Position numbers and translations under genes: made by a program. Positions 33,949-43,059 of a stretch of 64,000 nt of DNA are shown here, piece by piece. The stretch covers positions 496,001 to 560,000 of the forward strand of contig JADJPO010000003.1 in assembly GCA_016713225.1 (NCBI GenBank). Direction: 5' to 3'. Within the stretch, counting starts at the first letter, position 1; each line of letters begins with the position of its first letter. The notes beneath the pieces are model-generated. The model worked only from the letters and a program-made list of their open reading frames with translations, ran no database searches and was not told where the DNA came from. The DNA comes from Kineosporiaceae bacterium. GTDB lineage: Bacteria; Actinomycetota; Actinomycetes; Actinomycetales; Kineosporiaceae.

Positions 33949-34511
33949 CGCTGGACGCATCGACCCCCGGGTCGCAACCCTGGCAGCTCGCCGGGGCTCA
34001 GGACGGTTTCGAGCGACTCTGGACGCCGCACCGCATGGCCTACCTCGGGGGCGAGGACAAGCCCGCCACCGCGGACGCCGGCCCGCAGTGCCCGTTCTGC
34101 CGCGCCCCCGGACGCAGCGATGAGGACGGCCTCGTGGTGGCCCGTGGCGAGCTCGCCTACGTCGTGATGAACCTGTACCCGTACAACACCGGGCACGTGA
34201 TGGTCTGCCCCTACCGGCACGTGTCGATGTACCCCGACCTGACCCCTGCCGAGACGGTCGAGGTCGCCGAGCTGACCCAGACCGCGATGCGGGTGCTCAG
34301 CGCGGTCTCGGGGTGTCAGGGCTACAACCTGGGCATGAACCAGGGCGCCGTGGCCGGTGCCGGCATCGCCGCCCACCTGCATCAGCACGTCGTGCCCCGC
34401 TGGGGTGGTGACGCGAACTTCCTGCCGATCATCGGGCGCACCAAGGCGCTGCCCGAACTGCTCGCCGACACCCGCAAGCGACTCGCCGAGGCCTGGCCGA
34501 CAGGGGCCTGA
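33945..34511 (+). CDS. HIT-domain nucleotide phosphorylase/hydrolase (AP4A phosphorylase-like)
   Basis: 188 residues. The histidine triad is HLHQHVV with the catalytic middle His, preceded by NLYPYNTGHVMVCPYRHV and the zinc-type pair CPFC near residue 46. Actinobacterial members such as the mycobacterial enzyme phosphorolyse diadenosine tetraphosphate, a by-product of tRNA synthetases. Its conserved place after thrS fits clearing of that by-product. Start ATG 33945 overlaps the DUF2500 stop. Confidence 0.88.
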   Translation: MTLDASTPGSQPWQLAGAQDGFERLWTPHRMAYLGGEDKPATADAGPQCPFCRAPGRSDEDGLVVARGELAYVVMNLYPYNTGHVMVCPYRHVSMYPDLTPAETVEVAELTQTAMRVLSAVSGCQGYNLGMNQGAVAGAGIAAHLHQHVVPRWGGDANFLPIIGRTKALPELLADTRKRLAEAWPTGA

Positions 34512-34611
34512 CACCTGCGCCGTGGGCACTGGGTGGCGGGGCCGTCGTCCGAGCGGACCCTCGGCGTCGTCCTGAGCAGCAGCGCTGTGCGCTTCGGCCT
34601 ACGATCTTGCC

Positions 34612-35643
34612 ATGGCCTCGCCGTTCCCCATCACGACGCCGCGGTTGACCGTACGCATCATGCGCGTGTCGGACGCCGAGGTGTTCGCCGCCTATCGCAA
34701 CGATCCGGCCGTGGCGAGGCACCAACTGTGGGACCTGCCCTACACCCTCGACCGGGCTCGGCAGGATCTGGCCGACCAGGACGAGCGGGACGACGTCGCG
34801 CCGGGGGAGTGGACCCAACTCGCCGTCGAGCTCAACGGAACGGTGATCGGTGACGTCTGCTGTCACCTCGACCCCACCGGATCGGTGGCCGAGATCGGGT
34901 ACACCCTCGCCACCCCCTTCCAGGGCAAGGGGTTTGCGACCGAGGCGGCCCGAGCGATGGCCGACGACCTGGTCGAGCGGGTGGGCGTCGTCCGGCTGTT
35001 CGGTGAGCTCGACCCGGCCAACATCGCCTCACAGCGGGTGCTCGAGAACCTCGGTCTGACCTTCGAGTCGCACACCCGGCTCTCGTTCCTCTGGCGCGGT
35101 GAGTGGACCGACAACATGACCTACGGGGCGACGGCCCAGGACTACCGCGCCTGGCGCGATCGCCCGCTGACGCCGCCGGACGACGTCCGCTTGATCTCGC
35201 TGACCACCCAGAACGTGCAGCAGTATCGGCGGCTCGCCACCCATCATTCGCAGCAGCGGTTCGTTGCGCCGATGCTCGACTCGTTCACCGACGCGCTGTT
35301 CCCCGAGGACGTCGACGGTGCCCCGGTGCAGCCGGTGATGTGGGGCATCGAGGCCGATGGTGAGGCGGCCGGGTTCGTGATGATCGCCGACGTGACGCCG
35401 GCCCACCCGGTGCCCTACCTGTGGCGGCTGCTGATCGATCGGCGTCACCAGCGGCGGGGCATCGGGTTGCGCGCGCTGGAGGACCTCATCGGTCAAATGC
35501 GCGCAGCCGGTCACGCGGAACTGTTGGTCAGCTGGGTAGAGGGGTCGGGCACCCCGGCGCCGTTCTACCGGCGCCGGGGTTTCGAACTCACCGGCCGGAT
35601 CGTCGACGGTGAGGTCGAGGGTCGCTTACCTCTGACGTCGTGA
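34612..35643 (+). CDS. protein with two tandem GNAT acetyltransferase domains
   Basis: 343 residues. The first GNAT domain (1-180) is of the RimJ type (TTPRLTVRIM, then YTLATPFQGKGFATEAARAM). The second (185-340) has a compact acetyl-CoA loop RRHQRRGIGLRALEDLI and ends FYRRRGFELTGR. Duplicated GNATs may act on different substrates or one half may be structural. No neighbour indicates a substrate. Ends four bases before a paired intergenic repeat. Confidence 0.85.
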   Translation: MASPFPITTPRLTVRIMRVSDAEVFAAYRNDPAVARHQLWDLPYTLDRARQDLADQDERDDVAPGEWTQLAVELNGTVIGDVCCHLDPTGSVAEIGYTLATPFQGKGFATEAARAMADDLVERVGVVRLFGELDPANIASQRVLENLGLTFESHTRLSFLWRGEWTDNMTYGATAQDYRAWRDRPLTPPDDVRLISLTTQNVQQYRRLATHHSQQRFVAPMLDSFTDALFPEDVDGAPVQPVMWGIEADGEAAGFVMIADVTPAHPVPYLWRLLIDRRHQRRGIGLRALEDLIGQMRAAGHAELLVSWVEGSGTPAPFYRRRGFELTGRIVDGEVEGRLPLTS

Positions 35644-35646
35644 CGC

Positions 35647-35697
35647 GTGCACGGATTGCATGATCACCAACGGTTTGTGCACGGATTGCATGATCAC
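35647..35697 (+). repeat. paired 21-bp intergenic element, locus A
   Basis: Two units at 35647-35667 and 35677-35697, same direction, identical core CGGATTGCATGATCAC, 9-bp spacer, exactly 30 bp start to start. Lies between convergent GNAT and EF-G-like genes. Confidence 0.9.
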
Positions 35698-35722
35698 CGG
35701 TTACTTGACCCCTCCGGGTGGC

Positions 35723-37879
35723 TCAGCTGTTGGCGATGACCTTCTCGGCCTGGTGCTGGGGCATCGGCGCGTGCCGCACATAGCTGCGGGCCATCGTGCC
35801 GGTGCCATGGGCCAGACTGCGCAGGTCGGTGGCGTAGCGGGTCAGCTCGATCGCCGGTACCTCGGCCGAGACCTGGGTGCGGCCGTGGCCCATCGACGTC
35901 GTCCCGGTCACCCGGCCACGCCGCGACGACAGGTCACCCATGATCGCGCCGACGTACTCGTCGTCCACGATGATCTGAACGTCGTCCACCGGTTCGAGCA
36001 TCGCCACCCCGGCGGCCGCAGCGGCCTCCTTCAAGGCCAGCGAACCAGCCATCTGGAAGGCGGCGTCGGAGGAGTCGACGCTGTGGGCCTTGCCGCCGAC
36101 CAGGGTCACCCTCAGGTCGACCATCGGGTACCCGGCGGCGACGCCCCGATCCATCTGGGCCCGCACCCCCTTCTCGACCGAGGGGATGAACTGGCGGGGC
36201 ACCGATCCGCCGACCACCTTGTCGACGAACTCGAAACCCGACCCCGCCGGCAACGGCTCGACCTCGATGTCGCACACGGCGTACTGACCGTGTCCACCGG
36301 ACTGCTTCACGTGGCGGCCGTGCCCGGCGCCGGCCTTGGCCAGGGTCTCGCGCAGCGCCACCTTGACCGGTTCGCTGTCCAGCTCCAGCGAGTGGCGTGC
36401 GCGCAGCTTGTCCAGCACCACCTCGAGATGCGACTCACCCATGGTCCAGACGACCATTTGGTGGGTGTCGGAGTTGACCTCCACCCGCACCGTCGGATCC
36501 TCGGCGACGATCCGCGCCAGGCCCTGCATCAGCTTGTCGTCCTCCGTGCTCGACTTGGCCACCAGGGCGCTCGGCAGCAACGGCTCGGGCATCAGCCACG
36601 GCTCCATCAGCGCCGGGGCGGCCGGGTCGGACAGCGTGTCGCCGGTCTCGGCCTTCGACAGCCGCGCGATGGCCAGGACATCGCCCGCGACCCCGGCATC
36701 GATCGGGTTGAGCGTCGCCCCGAGCGGCTGCGACAGGGCACCGACCCGCTCGTCGAGGTCGTGGTCCGGGTGACCGGACGCCGCGCGTTCACTACTGAAC
36801 CGGCCGAAGTGGCCCGAGACGTGCACCGTGGCCTCGGGCACCAGCGTGCCCGAGAACACCCGCACGATGCTCAACCGGCCCACGTACGGGTCGGAGGTCG
36901 TCTTGACCACCTCGGCCACCAAGGGGCCGGCCGGGTCGCAGCTGATGGGTTCGCGCGGCTCGCCCGAGGGCAGCGTCACCAAGGGCAGCGGGTGCTCCAG
37001 CGGCGAGGGGAATCCCCGCACCAACACCTCGAGCAGCTCGGCGATGCCGATGCCGGAGGGGGAGATGACCGGGATCACCGGGTGGAACGAACCGCGCGCC
37101 ACGGCCTTCTCGAGGTCGGCGATCAGGGTGTCGAGCGCGACGTCCTCGCCGGACAACCAGCGGTCGAGCAGCGTGTCGTCCTCGGACTCCTGGATGATGC
37201 CCTCGATCAGGGTCGACCGGGCCGCCTCGATCGCCGAGCGCTGCTCGTCATCGGCGGGACGCTCGGTGCGCGCGCCACCCGAGTAGTCGTAGACCGCCTG
37301 CGACAACAGCCCGATCAGCCCGGCGGGCACCTCACGTCCGGGGGCATCGAGCACCGGCAGGTAGAGCGGCTGGACGCCGTCACCGAAGGTGCGCTGGCAG
37401 ATCGCCAGGGCGTCGTCGAAGTCGGCGCGCTGGGCGTCGAGGTGAGAGACCACCACGGCCCGCGGCATGCCGACGGCGGCGCACTCCTCCCACAACATCC
37501 GGGTGATGCCGTCCACACCGTCCACGGCCGAGACCACGAACAGCGCGGCGTCCGCGGCCCGCAGGCCCGCGCGCACGTCACCCACGAAGTCGGCGTGTCC
37601 GGGGGTGTCGATCAGGTTGATCTTGACCCCGGCCGAGGTCGTCGCACACACCGACAGCGAGACCGAGCGTCCCGTGCGGTGTTCGATGTCCTCGTGGTCA
37701 CTGGCGGTGGTGCCGTCCTCGATGCGCCCGGCCCGGCCGATCGCCCCGGTGCCCAACAAGAGCGCCTCGATCAGCGTTGTCTTACCCGCGGCGGCGTGGC
37801 CCACCAGCACCACGTTGCGGATCCGGTCCGGGCTCACATGGGTGACCTCGGCTCCACGGGCCCTGACATTGCTCGCCAT
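35723..37879 (-). CDS. elongation factor G-like protein (EF-G2 type)
   Basis: 718 residues, five-domain EF-G layout. GTPase motifs: G1 GHAAAGKTTL, G3 DTPGHADF; G4 is SHLD instead of the NKxD of translating EF-G, as in actinobacterial FusA2-like proteins. Domain IV has SGGHGQYAVCDIEVEPL. The role of EF-G2 is unsettled and it is dispensable where tested, unlike fusA. Start ATG 37879 has GAGGAGG upstream; a longer frame to 37996 lacks conservation. Confidence 0.88.
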   Translation of the reverse strand: MASNVRARGAEVTHVSPDRIRNVVLVGHAAAGKTTLIEALLLGTGAIGRAGRIEDGTTASDHEDIEHRTGRSVSLSVCATTSAGVKINLIDTPGHADFVGDVRAGLRAADAALFVVSAVDGVDGITRMLWEECAAVGMPRAVVVSHLDAQRADFDDALAICQRTFGDGVQPLYLPVLDAPGREVPAGLIGLLSQAVYDYSGGARTERPADDEQRSAIEAARSTLIEGIIQESEDDTLLDRWLSGEDVALDTLIADLEKAVARGSFHPVIPVISPSGIGIAELLEVLVRGFPSPLEHPLPLVTLPSGEPREPISCDPAGPLVAEVVKTTSDPYVGRLSIVRVFSGTLVPEATVHVSGHFGRFSSERAASGHPDHDLDERVGALSQPLGATLNPIDAGVAGDVLAIARLSKAETGDTLSDPAAPALMEPWLMPEPLLPSALVAKSSTEDDKLMQGLARIVAEDPTVRVEVNSDTHQMVVWTMGESHLEVVLDKLRARHSLELDSEPVKVALRETLAKAGAGHGRHVKQSGGHGQYAVCDIEVEPLPAGSGFEFVDKVVGGSVPRQFIPSVEKGVRAQMDRGVAAGYPMVDLRVTLVGGKAHSVDSSDAAFQMAGSLALKEAAAAAGVAMLEPVDDVQIIVDDEYVGAIMGDLSSRRGRVTGTTSMGHGRTQVSAEVPAIELTRYATDLRSLAHGTGTMARSYVRHAPMPQHQAEKVIANS

Positions 37880-38077
37880 GGGTACGACCTCCTCGTCGTC
37901 GGCTCCCGCGCGGGTGCTCGGCAAACCTCTACCCCCGCGATCCTGCACCCGTGGAGGACGAAGGTCGAGCCCTGATCGCCACGCTCTGCTCCGCACCGTG
38001 TACCCCGCGCGGGAGGGCGTCCGGGCGAGGGGGATGTCCCGCCGCTCGGGCTCGAGACTGGATAGAGTGCCCTGGCC

Positions 38078-38731
38078 ATGCTCAACCGCTTCGCCCGTGC
38101 CCTGTTCACCCGGCTGCTGACCCCCGTCGCCCGGGCGCTGGTCTCGCTGGGGATCAGCCCGGACGTCGTGACCCTGGTGGGCACCCTCGGCGTCTGCTTC
38201 GGGGCGCTGGGCTTCTACCCCCGCGGTGAGTTCCTGGTGGGCACGCTGGTGATCACCGCGTTCGTCTTCGCCGACACCGTCGACGGCATCATGGCGCGGA
38301 TGTCGAACCGCTCCAGCCGGTGGGGCGCCTTCCTCGACTCCACCCTGGACCGGGTGGGGGACGCCGCGGTGTTCGGCGGTCTGGTGCTCTACTACGCCGG
38401 CGGCACCACGGGCCGGGACCGACTGATGACCGCGTTGGCCCTGCTGTGCCTGGTGCTGGGTAGCGTCGTCTCCTACGCGCGGGCGCGCGCCGAGGGACTG
38501 GGTATGACCGCCAGCGTCGGGATCGCCGAACGGGCCGACCGGTTGGTCGCCGTCCTGGTCACCACCGGTTTGGTCGGCCTGGGCTGGGACACCGGCCTGG
38601 GACTGCCCGAGCCGGTGCTGGGCGTCGTCCTCGCCGTGCTGGCCGTGGCGAGCGCGATCACCGTCGTGCAGCGGATGGTCGTGGTACGCCGTCAGGCTCT
38701 CTCGGTCACGACTCCGGCTGGAAACGATTAA
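38078..38731 (+). CDS. pgsA: CDP-alcohol phosphatidyltransferase, probable phosphatidylinositol phosphate synthase
   Basis: 217 residues with about six membrane helices. The CDP-alcohol motif is intact: DTVDGIMARMSNRSS followed by GAFLDSTLDRVGD (D..DG..AR...G...D...D). By position before acyltransferase and pimA it should join CDP-diacylglycerol and inositol 1-phosphate, the first step to PI and PI mannosides in the inner membrane. Phosphatidylglycerophosphate synthase is the alternative by motif alone. Confidence 0.88.
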   Translation: MLNRFARALFTRLLTPVARALVSLGISPDVVTLVGTLGVCFGALGFYPRGEFLVGTLVITAFVFADTVDGIMARMSNRSSRWGAFLDSTLDRVGDAAVFGGLVLYYAGGTTGRDRLMTALALLCLVLGSVVSYARARAEGLGMTASVGIAERADRLVAVLVTTGLVGLGWDTGLGLPEPVLGVVLAVLAVASAITVVQRMVVVRRQALSVTTPAGND

Positions 38732-38740
38732 CCTGAGCCG

Positions 38741-39679
38741 ATGAGCGACCGGGTGAACGTCTGGGCGTACACCGCCGGGTGGCGGATCGTCCGGCTGCTG
38801 CCCGAACGTGTCGCCTATCTGATCTTCTCGGTGATCGCCCAGTTCATCTGGTTGCGGCAGGGGCAGGCCGCCCGGCAGCTCGAGCTGAACCTGTCACGCG
38901 TCGTGCCGGATCTGTCGCCGATGCGGCTGAAGATCCTGGCCCGCAAGGGGCTCCACTCCTATCTGCGCTACTACTGCGACACCTTCCGGCTGCCCGACTG
39001 GTCGACCGAACGGATCCTGGCGACCTGTCGTGCGGAGGGCGACGCGCCGGTTCGCGAGGCGCTCGCCGAGGGTCGTGGCGTCGTGATGGCCTTGTCGCAC
39101 AGCGGAAACTGGGACCACGCCGGTGCCTGGTCGACCCTGGCGATGGCCCCGGTCACCACGGTCGCCGAGCGGCTGCGCCCCGACGAGGTCTATCAGCGCT
39201 TCCTGACCATCCGGCAACAACTCGGCATGGAGATCCTGCCGATCGGCGGTTCCGGGGGCGGCGTGGACGTCTTCGGGCTGCTGGTCCGCCGGTTGCGCAA
39301 GGGCGGCTTCGTCCCGTTGCTCGCCGATCGCGACCTGACCGCCACCGGGGTGCCGATCACGCTGTTCGGCGAGACCGCGCGGATGGCTGCCGGGCCGGCC
39401 TCGCTGGCCCTGGTCACCGGCGCCGCGCTGCACCCGGTCTCGATCCGCTACGAGCGGCTCCCGGCGGGTTCGCCGGCCCGCTGGGGGATCGTGGTGCACT
39501 TCCACCCCGAGGTGCTGCCGCCGGTCGATGGGGGGCGTGCCGAGCGGGTGGCCTCGATGACGCAGGCGTGCGCCGATGCGCTCGCCGCCGGGATCGCCGC
39601 TCACCCCCAGGACTGGCACATGCTGCAGCGGGTGTTCGTCGCCGATCTGGTGCCCGCCGACCCCGCTGCCCCTGCGTGA
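38741..39679 (+). CDS. patA: phosphatidylinositol mannoside acyltransferase
   Basis: 312 residues of the LpxL/HtrB lauroyltransferase-like family. The catalytic HxxxxD is in SHSGNWDHAG, with an acceptor region GSGGGVDVFG. In mycobacteria PatA acylates the mannose of PIM1/PIM2 on the cytosolic face. Lies between pgsA and pimA. The pimA start GTG overlaps its stop (GTGA). Confidence 0.88.
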   Translation: MSDRVNVWAYTAGWRIVRLLPERVAYLIFSVIAQFIWLRQGQAARQLELNLSRVVPDLSPMRLKILARKGLHSYLRYYCDTFRLPDWSTERILATCRAEGDAPVREALAEGRGVVMALSHSGNWDHAGAWSTLAMAPVTTVAERLRPDEVYQRFLTIRQQLGMEILPIGGSGGGVDVFGLLVRRLRKGGFVPLLADRDLTATGVPITLFGETARMAAGPASLALVTGAALHPVSIRYERLPAGSPARWGIVVHFHPEVLPPVDGGRAERVASMTQACADALAAGIAAHPQDWHMLQRVFVADLVPADPAAPA

Positions 39680-40800
39680 GGATCGGCCTGGTCTGCCCGT
39701 ACTCCTTCGACGTTCCCGGTGGAGTGCAGTACCACGTGCGTGACCTGGCGGAGCACCTGATCGCGGCCGGTCACACCGTGAGTGTGCTGGCGCCGGCGGA
39801 CGACGACACCCCGGTACCGGACTATCTCGAGGCGGCCGGACGCGCCGTCCCGGTGAAGTACAACGGGTCGGTGGCCCGGCTCACGTTCGGCCCGGTGAGT
39901 GCGGCGCGGGTGCACCGGTGGCTGGCCGAGGGCGACTTCGACGTGGTGCACATCCACGAGCCGGTGACCCCCTCGCTGTCGTTGCTGGCGCTGTGGCTGG
40001 CCACGGGGCCGATCGTGGCGACCTTCCACACCGCCACGGTGCGATCGCGGGCGATGCAGATGGCCCAGCCGATGTTGCGGCCCTCGCTGGAGAAGATCTC
40101 GGCCCGGATCGCGGTGTCCGAGGACGCCCGGCGCACCCTGGTCGAACACCTCGGCGGCGACGCGGTGGTGATCCCGAACGGTGTCGAGGTCGCGGCCTTC
40201 GCCCGGGCCGAACCCTGCGCGCGGTGGCAGGGGACGTCGTCCGCGCCGACGTTCGCCTTCGTCGGCCGGCTCGACGAGCCCCGCAAGGGGCTCGAGGTGT
40301 TGCTGGCTGCGGTTCCGGCGGTGCGGCAACGGCATCCGGCGGCGCGCTTCCTGGTGCTGGGTCGGGGTGAGGCCGAACCCATGCTCGAGGAGTTGGGCGA
40401 GCACGCCGCTGCGGTCGAACTGCTCGGGGCGCTGGACGACGAGGCCAAGGCCCGGCTGCTGCGGTCGGTCACCGCCTACGTCGCCCCCCACACCGGGGGC
40501 GAGAGCTTCGGCATCGTGCTGGTCGAGGCGATGAGCGCCGGCGCGCCCGTGGTGGCCAGCGACCTGGGCGCGTTTCGCCGGGTGCTCGGTGAGGGTCGGC
40601 TCGGGGTGCTGGTGCCCCCGGGCGAGCCCGAGCCGTTGGCGCAGGCCCTGAGCGACCTGGCGGACGACGAACCGCGTCGCCACCTGCTCGCCGAACGGGC
40701 CAGGGTCGCGGTGACCCGATACGACTGGTCGCGGGTCACCGGCGAGGTGCTCGAGGTGTACCAGATGGTGGCCGGGACCCCGGTGGTGAGCAGAGCATGA
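39676..40800 (+). CDS. pimA: phosphatidylinositol alpha-mannosyltransferase (GT4)
   Basis: 374 residues, GT-B fold. N-terminal GLVCPYSFDVPGGVQYHVRD with the GGVQ membrane/acceptor loop and C-terminal GESFGIVLVEAMSAGAPVVA, the GDP-mannose site with the EX7E pair. Transfers the first mannose to PI. GTG 39676 overlaps the acyltransferase stop by 4 bp; the 3' end overlaps the next gene likewise. Confidence 0.9.
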   Translation: MRIGLVCPYSFDVPGGVQYHVRDLAEHLIAAGHTVSVLAPADDDTPVPDYLEAAGRAVPVKYNGSVARLTFGPVSAARVHRWLAEGDFDVVHIHEPVTPSLSLLALWLATGPIVATFHTATVRSRAMQMAQPMLRPSLEKISARIAVSEDARRTLVEHLGGDAVVIPNGVEVAAFARAEPCARWQGTSSAPTFAFVGRLDEPRKGLEVLLAAVPAVRQRHPAARFLVLGRGEAEPMLEELGEHAAAVELLGALDDEAKARLLRSVTAYVAPHTGGESFGIVLVEAMSAGAPVVASDLGAFRRVLGEGRLGVLVPPGEPEPLAQALSDLADDEPRRHLLAERARVAVTRYDWSRVTGEVLEVYQMVAGTPVVSRA

Positions 40801-41411
40801 TCGAGACCTGGTGGCCGCTGCTCGTCGTCCTGCTGGTGCTCGGCTGGTACCTCAGCTACACCGCCAGCCGGCTCGACCGGTTGCACGCCAAGGTGACCGC
40901 GGCCCGCACCGCGCTGGATGTGCAGTTGTTGCGGCGGCGGATGGCCGCCATCGAGGCCGCCCGCTATCTCGACCCGGCCAGCGCCCTGCTGGTCACCGCC
41001 GCCGCCTCACAGGCGCTGACCGCGGCGGAGCAGGACGACGAGGGGCGGGCGGGCGAGGCGCGCGACCCGCTCGACGTCCCGCCGTATCTCGAACCGATGG
41101 AGAGTGAGGTCTCACGCGCTCTGGTGATGGCCTTCCCGGAGCCGTCGGAGGCTCCGGCGGCCGATCGTGCCTGGCCGCCGCTGGTGGGTGGCCCGGGGCA
41201 GACCCCGTTCGCGGACGACGCACGGCGCCAACTGGTGCAGTCGTGTGCCCGGGTGCAACTCGCCCGGCGGCTGCACAACGACGCCGTGGCCCAGGCCCAA
41301 CGGGTGCGCGACAAACGGGTGGTGCGGTGGGCCCATCTGGCCGGCCGGGCGCCCGTGCCACAGATGATCGATTTCGACGATGCCTTGCCGCCGGGGTTGT
41401 CGCAGGTCTGA
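40797..41411 (+). CDS. conserved membrane-anchored protein, LemA-like layout
   Basis: 204 residues. One N-terminal helix (residues 6-21) then a long helical domain (SRLDRLHAKVTAARTALDVQ; later DARRQLVQSCARVQLARRLH). It has the look of LemA-like anchored helical bundles but I cannot assign the family firmly. Terminal gene of the pgsA-patA-pimA transcript, so a link to PIM lipids or envelope is likely. Confidence 0.68.
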   Translation: MIETWWPLLVVLLVLGWYLSYTASRLDRLHAKVTAARTALDVQLLRRRMAAIEAARYLDPASALLVTAAASQALTAAEQDDEGRAGEARDPLDVPPYLEPMESEVSRALVMAFPEPSEAPAADRAWPPLVGGPGQTPFADDARRQLVQSCARVQLARRLHNDAVAQAQRVRDKRVVRWAHLAGRAPVPQMIDFDDALPPGLSQV

Positions 41412-41463
41412 CGCATGCGGGTTTCTCGCCGGTTCTGCTCGACCCAGCCACCCCCATTCGTCG

Positions 41464-41484
41464 GTGATCATGTAATCCGTGCAC
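41464..41484 (-). repeat. single 21-bp intergenic element, locus B
   Basis: One copy with TACATGATCAC variant, oriented leftward, between the convergent LemA-like and pdxR genes. The only locus with a single unit. Confidence 0.85.
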
Positions 41485-41504
41485 ATTCTCCGACGAACGT
41501 GGTG

Positions 41505-43013
41505 TCAGACCACGGTGGCGGCGGCGATGATCCGGGCGATCTCGTCCGCACGGTGTTCGGGGACATTGCCGTAGCCCAGCACCAGTCCGGGGGGTGCGGA
41601 TGCCTGGCCGGGGGAGGGGCCGACGCGGCACGCGGACTCGCCGGCCACCGCGAGCCCGGACGCCGCGCACCGCTCGATCACCGTCGCCTCGCTGCAGGCC
41701 GAGGGCAGGCGCCACAGCACGTGCAGGCCCGCGTCCATGCTCGGGGCCGGTTCACCCGGAACCTGGCGGTGCAACGCCTCCAGGAGAGCGCGACGACGGA
41801 GCTGGTAGCGGCGGCGCATCCGGCGCAGGTGCCGGTCGTAGGCGCCAGAGGTGATCAAGTCCACCAGGGCGAGCTGTTCGATGGTGGGCGTGAGGGCACC
41901 CAATCCCGCTCTGGCCGAGGCGATCCCGGCCAGCAGACGGCTGGGGGCGACCATCCAGCCCAGGTGCAGCGCCGGCGAGAGGGTCTTGCTCACCGAACCC
42001 AGGTAGGCGACCTGGTCGGGTGCCAGGGCCGCGACGGCGCCGACCGGACGACGGTCGTAGCGGAACTCGGCGTCATAGTCGTCCTCGATGATCCACCGGC
42101 CACCGGTGGCGGCCCATCGCACCAGGGCCACGCGGCGTCCGGCCGACAGCGGTACCCCGGTGGGGAACTGGTGGGTGGGCATGGCGAACACCGCATCGAT
42201 CCGCTGCTCGGCATCGGCTCGCAGCAGCTCCTCGACGCGCAGGCCCTCACCGTCCACCCCGATCGGGACGGCGTGCAGCCCGTTGCCGGCCACGATCTGA
42301 CGCAGGCGGGGCCAGCTGGGGTTCTCGATCGCCACCCGGCGGGCGCCGGCGGCCGCCAGTTGCCGGCAGATCAGGTCGACCGCGTTGCCCACGCCCTGGG
42401 TGATCAGGACCGCGCTGCCGTCGGCGGGCAGGTCCAGCGCACGGACCCGGCGCAGGTAGTCGGCCAGGGTGCGGCGCAACTGGGGCGTGCCGGCCGGGTC
42501 GGGGTGGCCGAGTTGGTCGTCGCTGACCCGGTCGAGCGCGCGAGCGGTCGCTGCCCGCCAGGCCGCCCGGGGGAACGAGGACAGCTCCGGCAACGCGGGG
42601 GACAGGTCCAGCGTGATGGGCCGTGCGGGCGTGGCGTCCGGTCGGGACGGCGCCGCGGGTGAGGTGACCGCCGGTGTGATCGAACCCCGGGTGGACGGCG
42701 GGGGCGCCGCGGCGTCCGGGCCGGTGGCACTGCCGGCCACGCGGGTACCGGACCCGACCAACCCGGTCAGGTAGCCCTCGGCCTTGAGCTGGTCGTAGGC
42801 CTCGGTGACCACCCAGCGCGAGAGTCCGAGTTGCTCGGCCAGCGCGCGCGAGGGCGGCAGCCGCTCGCCGGGTCGTAGCCGGCCGGTGTTGATCTCGGTG
42901 CGCAACAGGGCCGCCAGGCGTTGGTGCGCCGGACCGGCGTGCTGCACGTCGTCCTGCCACGGGACGGCCAGGCCGGTGGCTCGAATGGTGGTATTGGCCT
43001 GGTCTACGTGCAT
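41505..43013 (-). CDS. pdxR: MocR-type GntR/aminotransferase regulator of PLP synthesis
   Basis: 502 residues: an N-terminal GntR winged helix (RLPPSRALAEQLGLSRWVVT) and a large type-I aminotransferase-like domain with the PLP Lys in YLGSVSKTLSPAL. PdxR proteins activate pdxST when PLP is scarce and are encoded divergently from pdxS, exactly as here. Only 46 bp separate this ATG from pdxS, so the real start may lie further in. The Pro/Ala linker near residues 95-125 is long. Confidence 0.88.
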   Translation of the reverse strand: MHVDQANTTIRATGLAVPWQDDVQHAGPAHQRLAALLRTEINTGRLRPGERLPPSRALAEQLGLSRWVVTEAYDQLKAEGYLTGLVGSGTRVAGSATGPDAAAPPPSTRGSITPAVTSPAAPSRPDATPARPITLDLSPALPELSSFPRAAWRAATARALDRVSDDQLGHPDPAGTPQLRRTLADYLRRVRALDLPADGSAVLITQGVGNAVDLICRQLAAAGARRVAIENPSWPRLRQIVAGNGLHAVPIGVDGEGLRVEELLRADAEQRIDAVFAMPTHQFPTGVPLSAGRRVALVRWAATGGRWIIEDDYDAEFRYDRRPVGAVAALAPDQVAYLGSVSKTLSPALHLGWMVAPSRLLAGIASARAGLGALTPTIEQLALVDLITSGAYDRHLRRMRRRYQLRRRALLEALHRQVPGEPAPSMDAGLHVLWRLPSACSEATVIERCAASGLAVAGESACRVGPSPGQASAPPGLVLGYGNVPEHRADEIARIIAAATVV

Positions 43014-43037
43014 GCAAGTGGACTGTACTACCAGGCC
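42996..43037. promoter_or_regulatory. candidate PdxR operator/promoter region
   Basis: GGCCTGGT (42996-43003) and ACCAGGCC (43030-43037) form an inverted repeat around CAAGTGGACTG (43015-43025), which closely matches the AAAGTGGWCTA-like site reported for Corynebacterium glutamicum PdxR (from memory). Placement between pdxR and pdxS fits. Confidence 0.5.
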
Positions 43038-43059
43038 GATCGGCGTCTACCGTGTCTGC

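Noticed and set aside
35660..37975. 771-residue plus-strand ORF
   Set aside because: His/Gly/Arg-rich shadow of the EF-G-like gene, no motif.
43013..43059. Riboswitch before pdxS
   Set aside because: The gap is only 46 bp and fits operator sites; no room for an aptamer.
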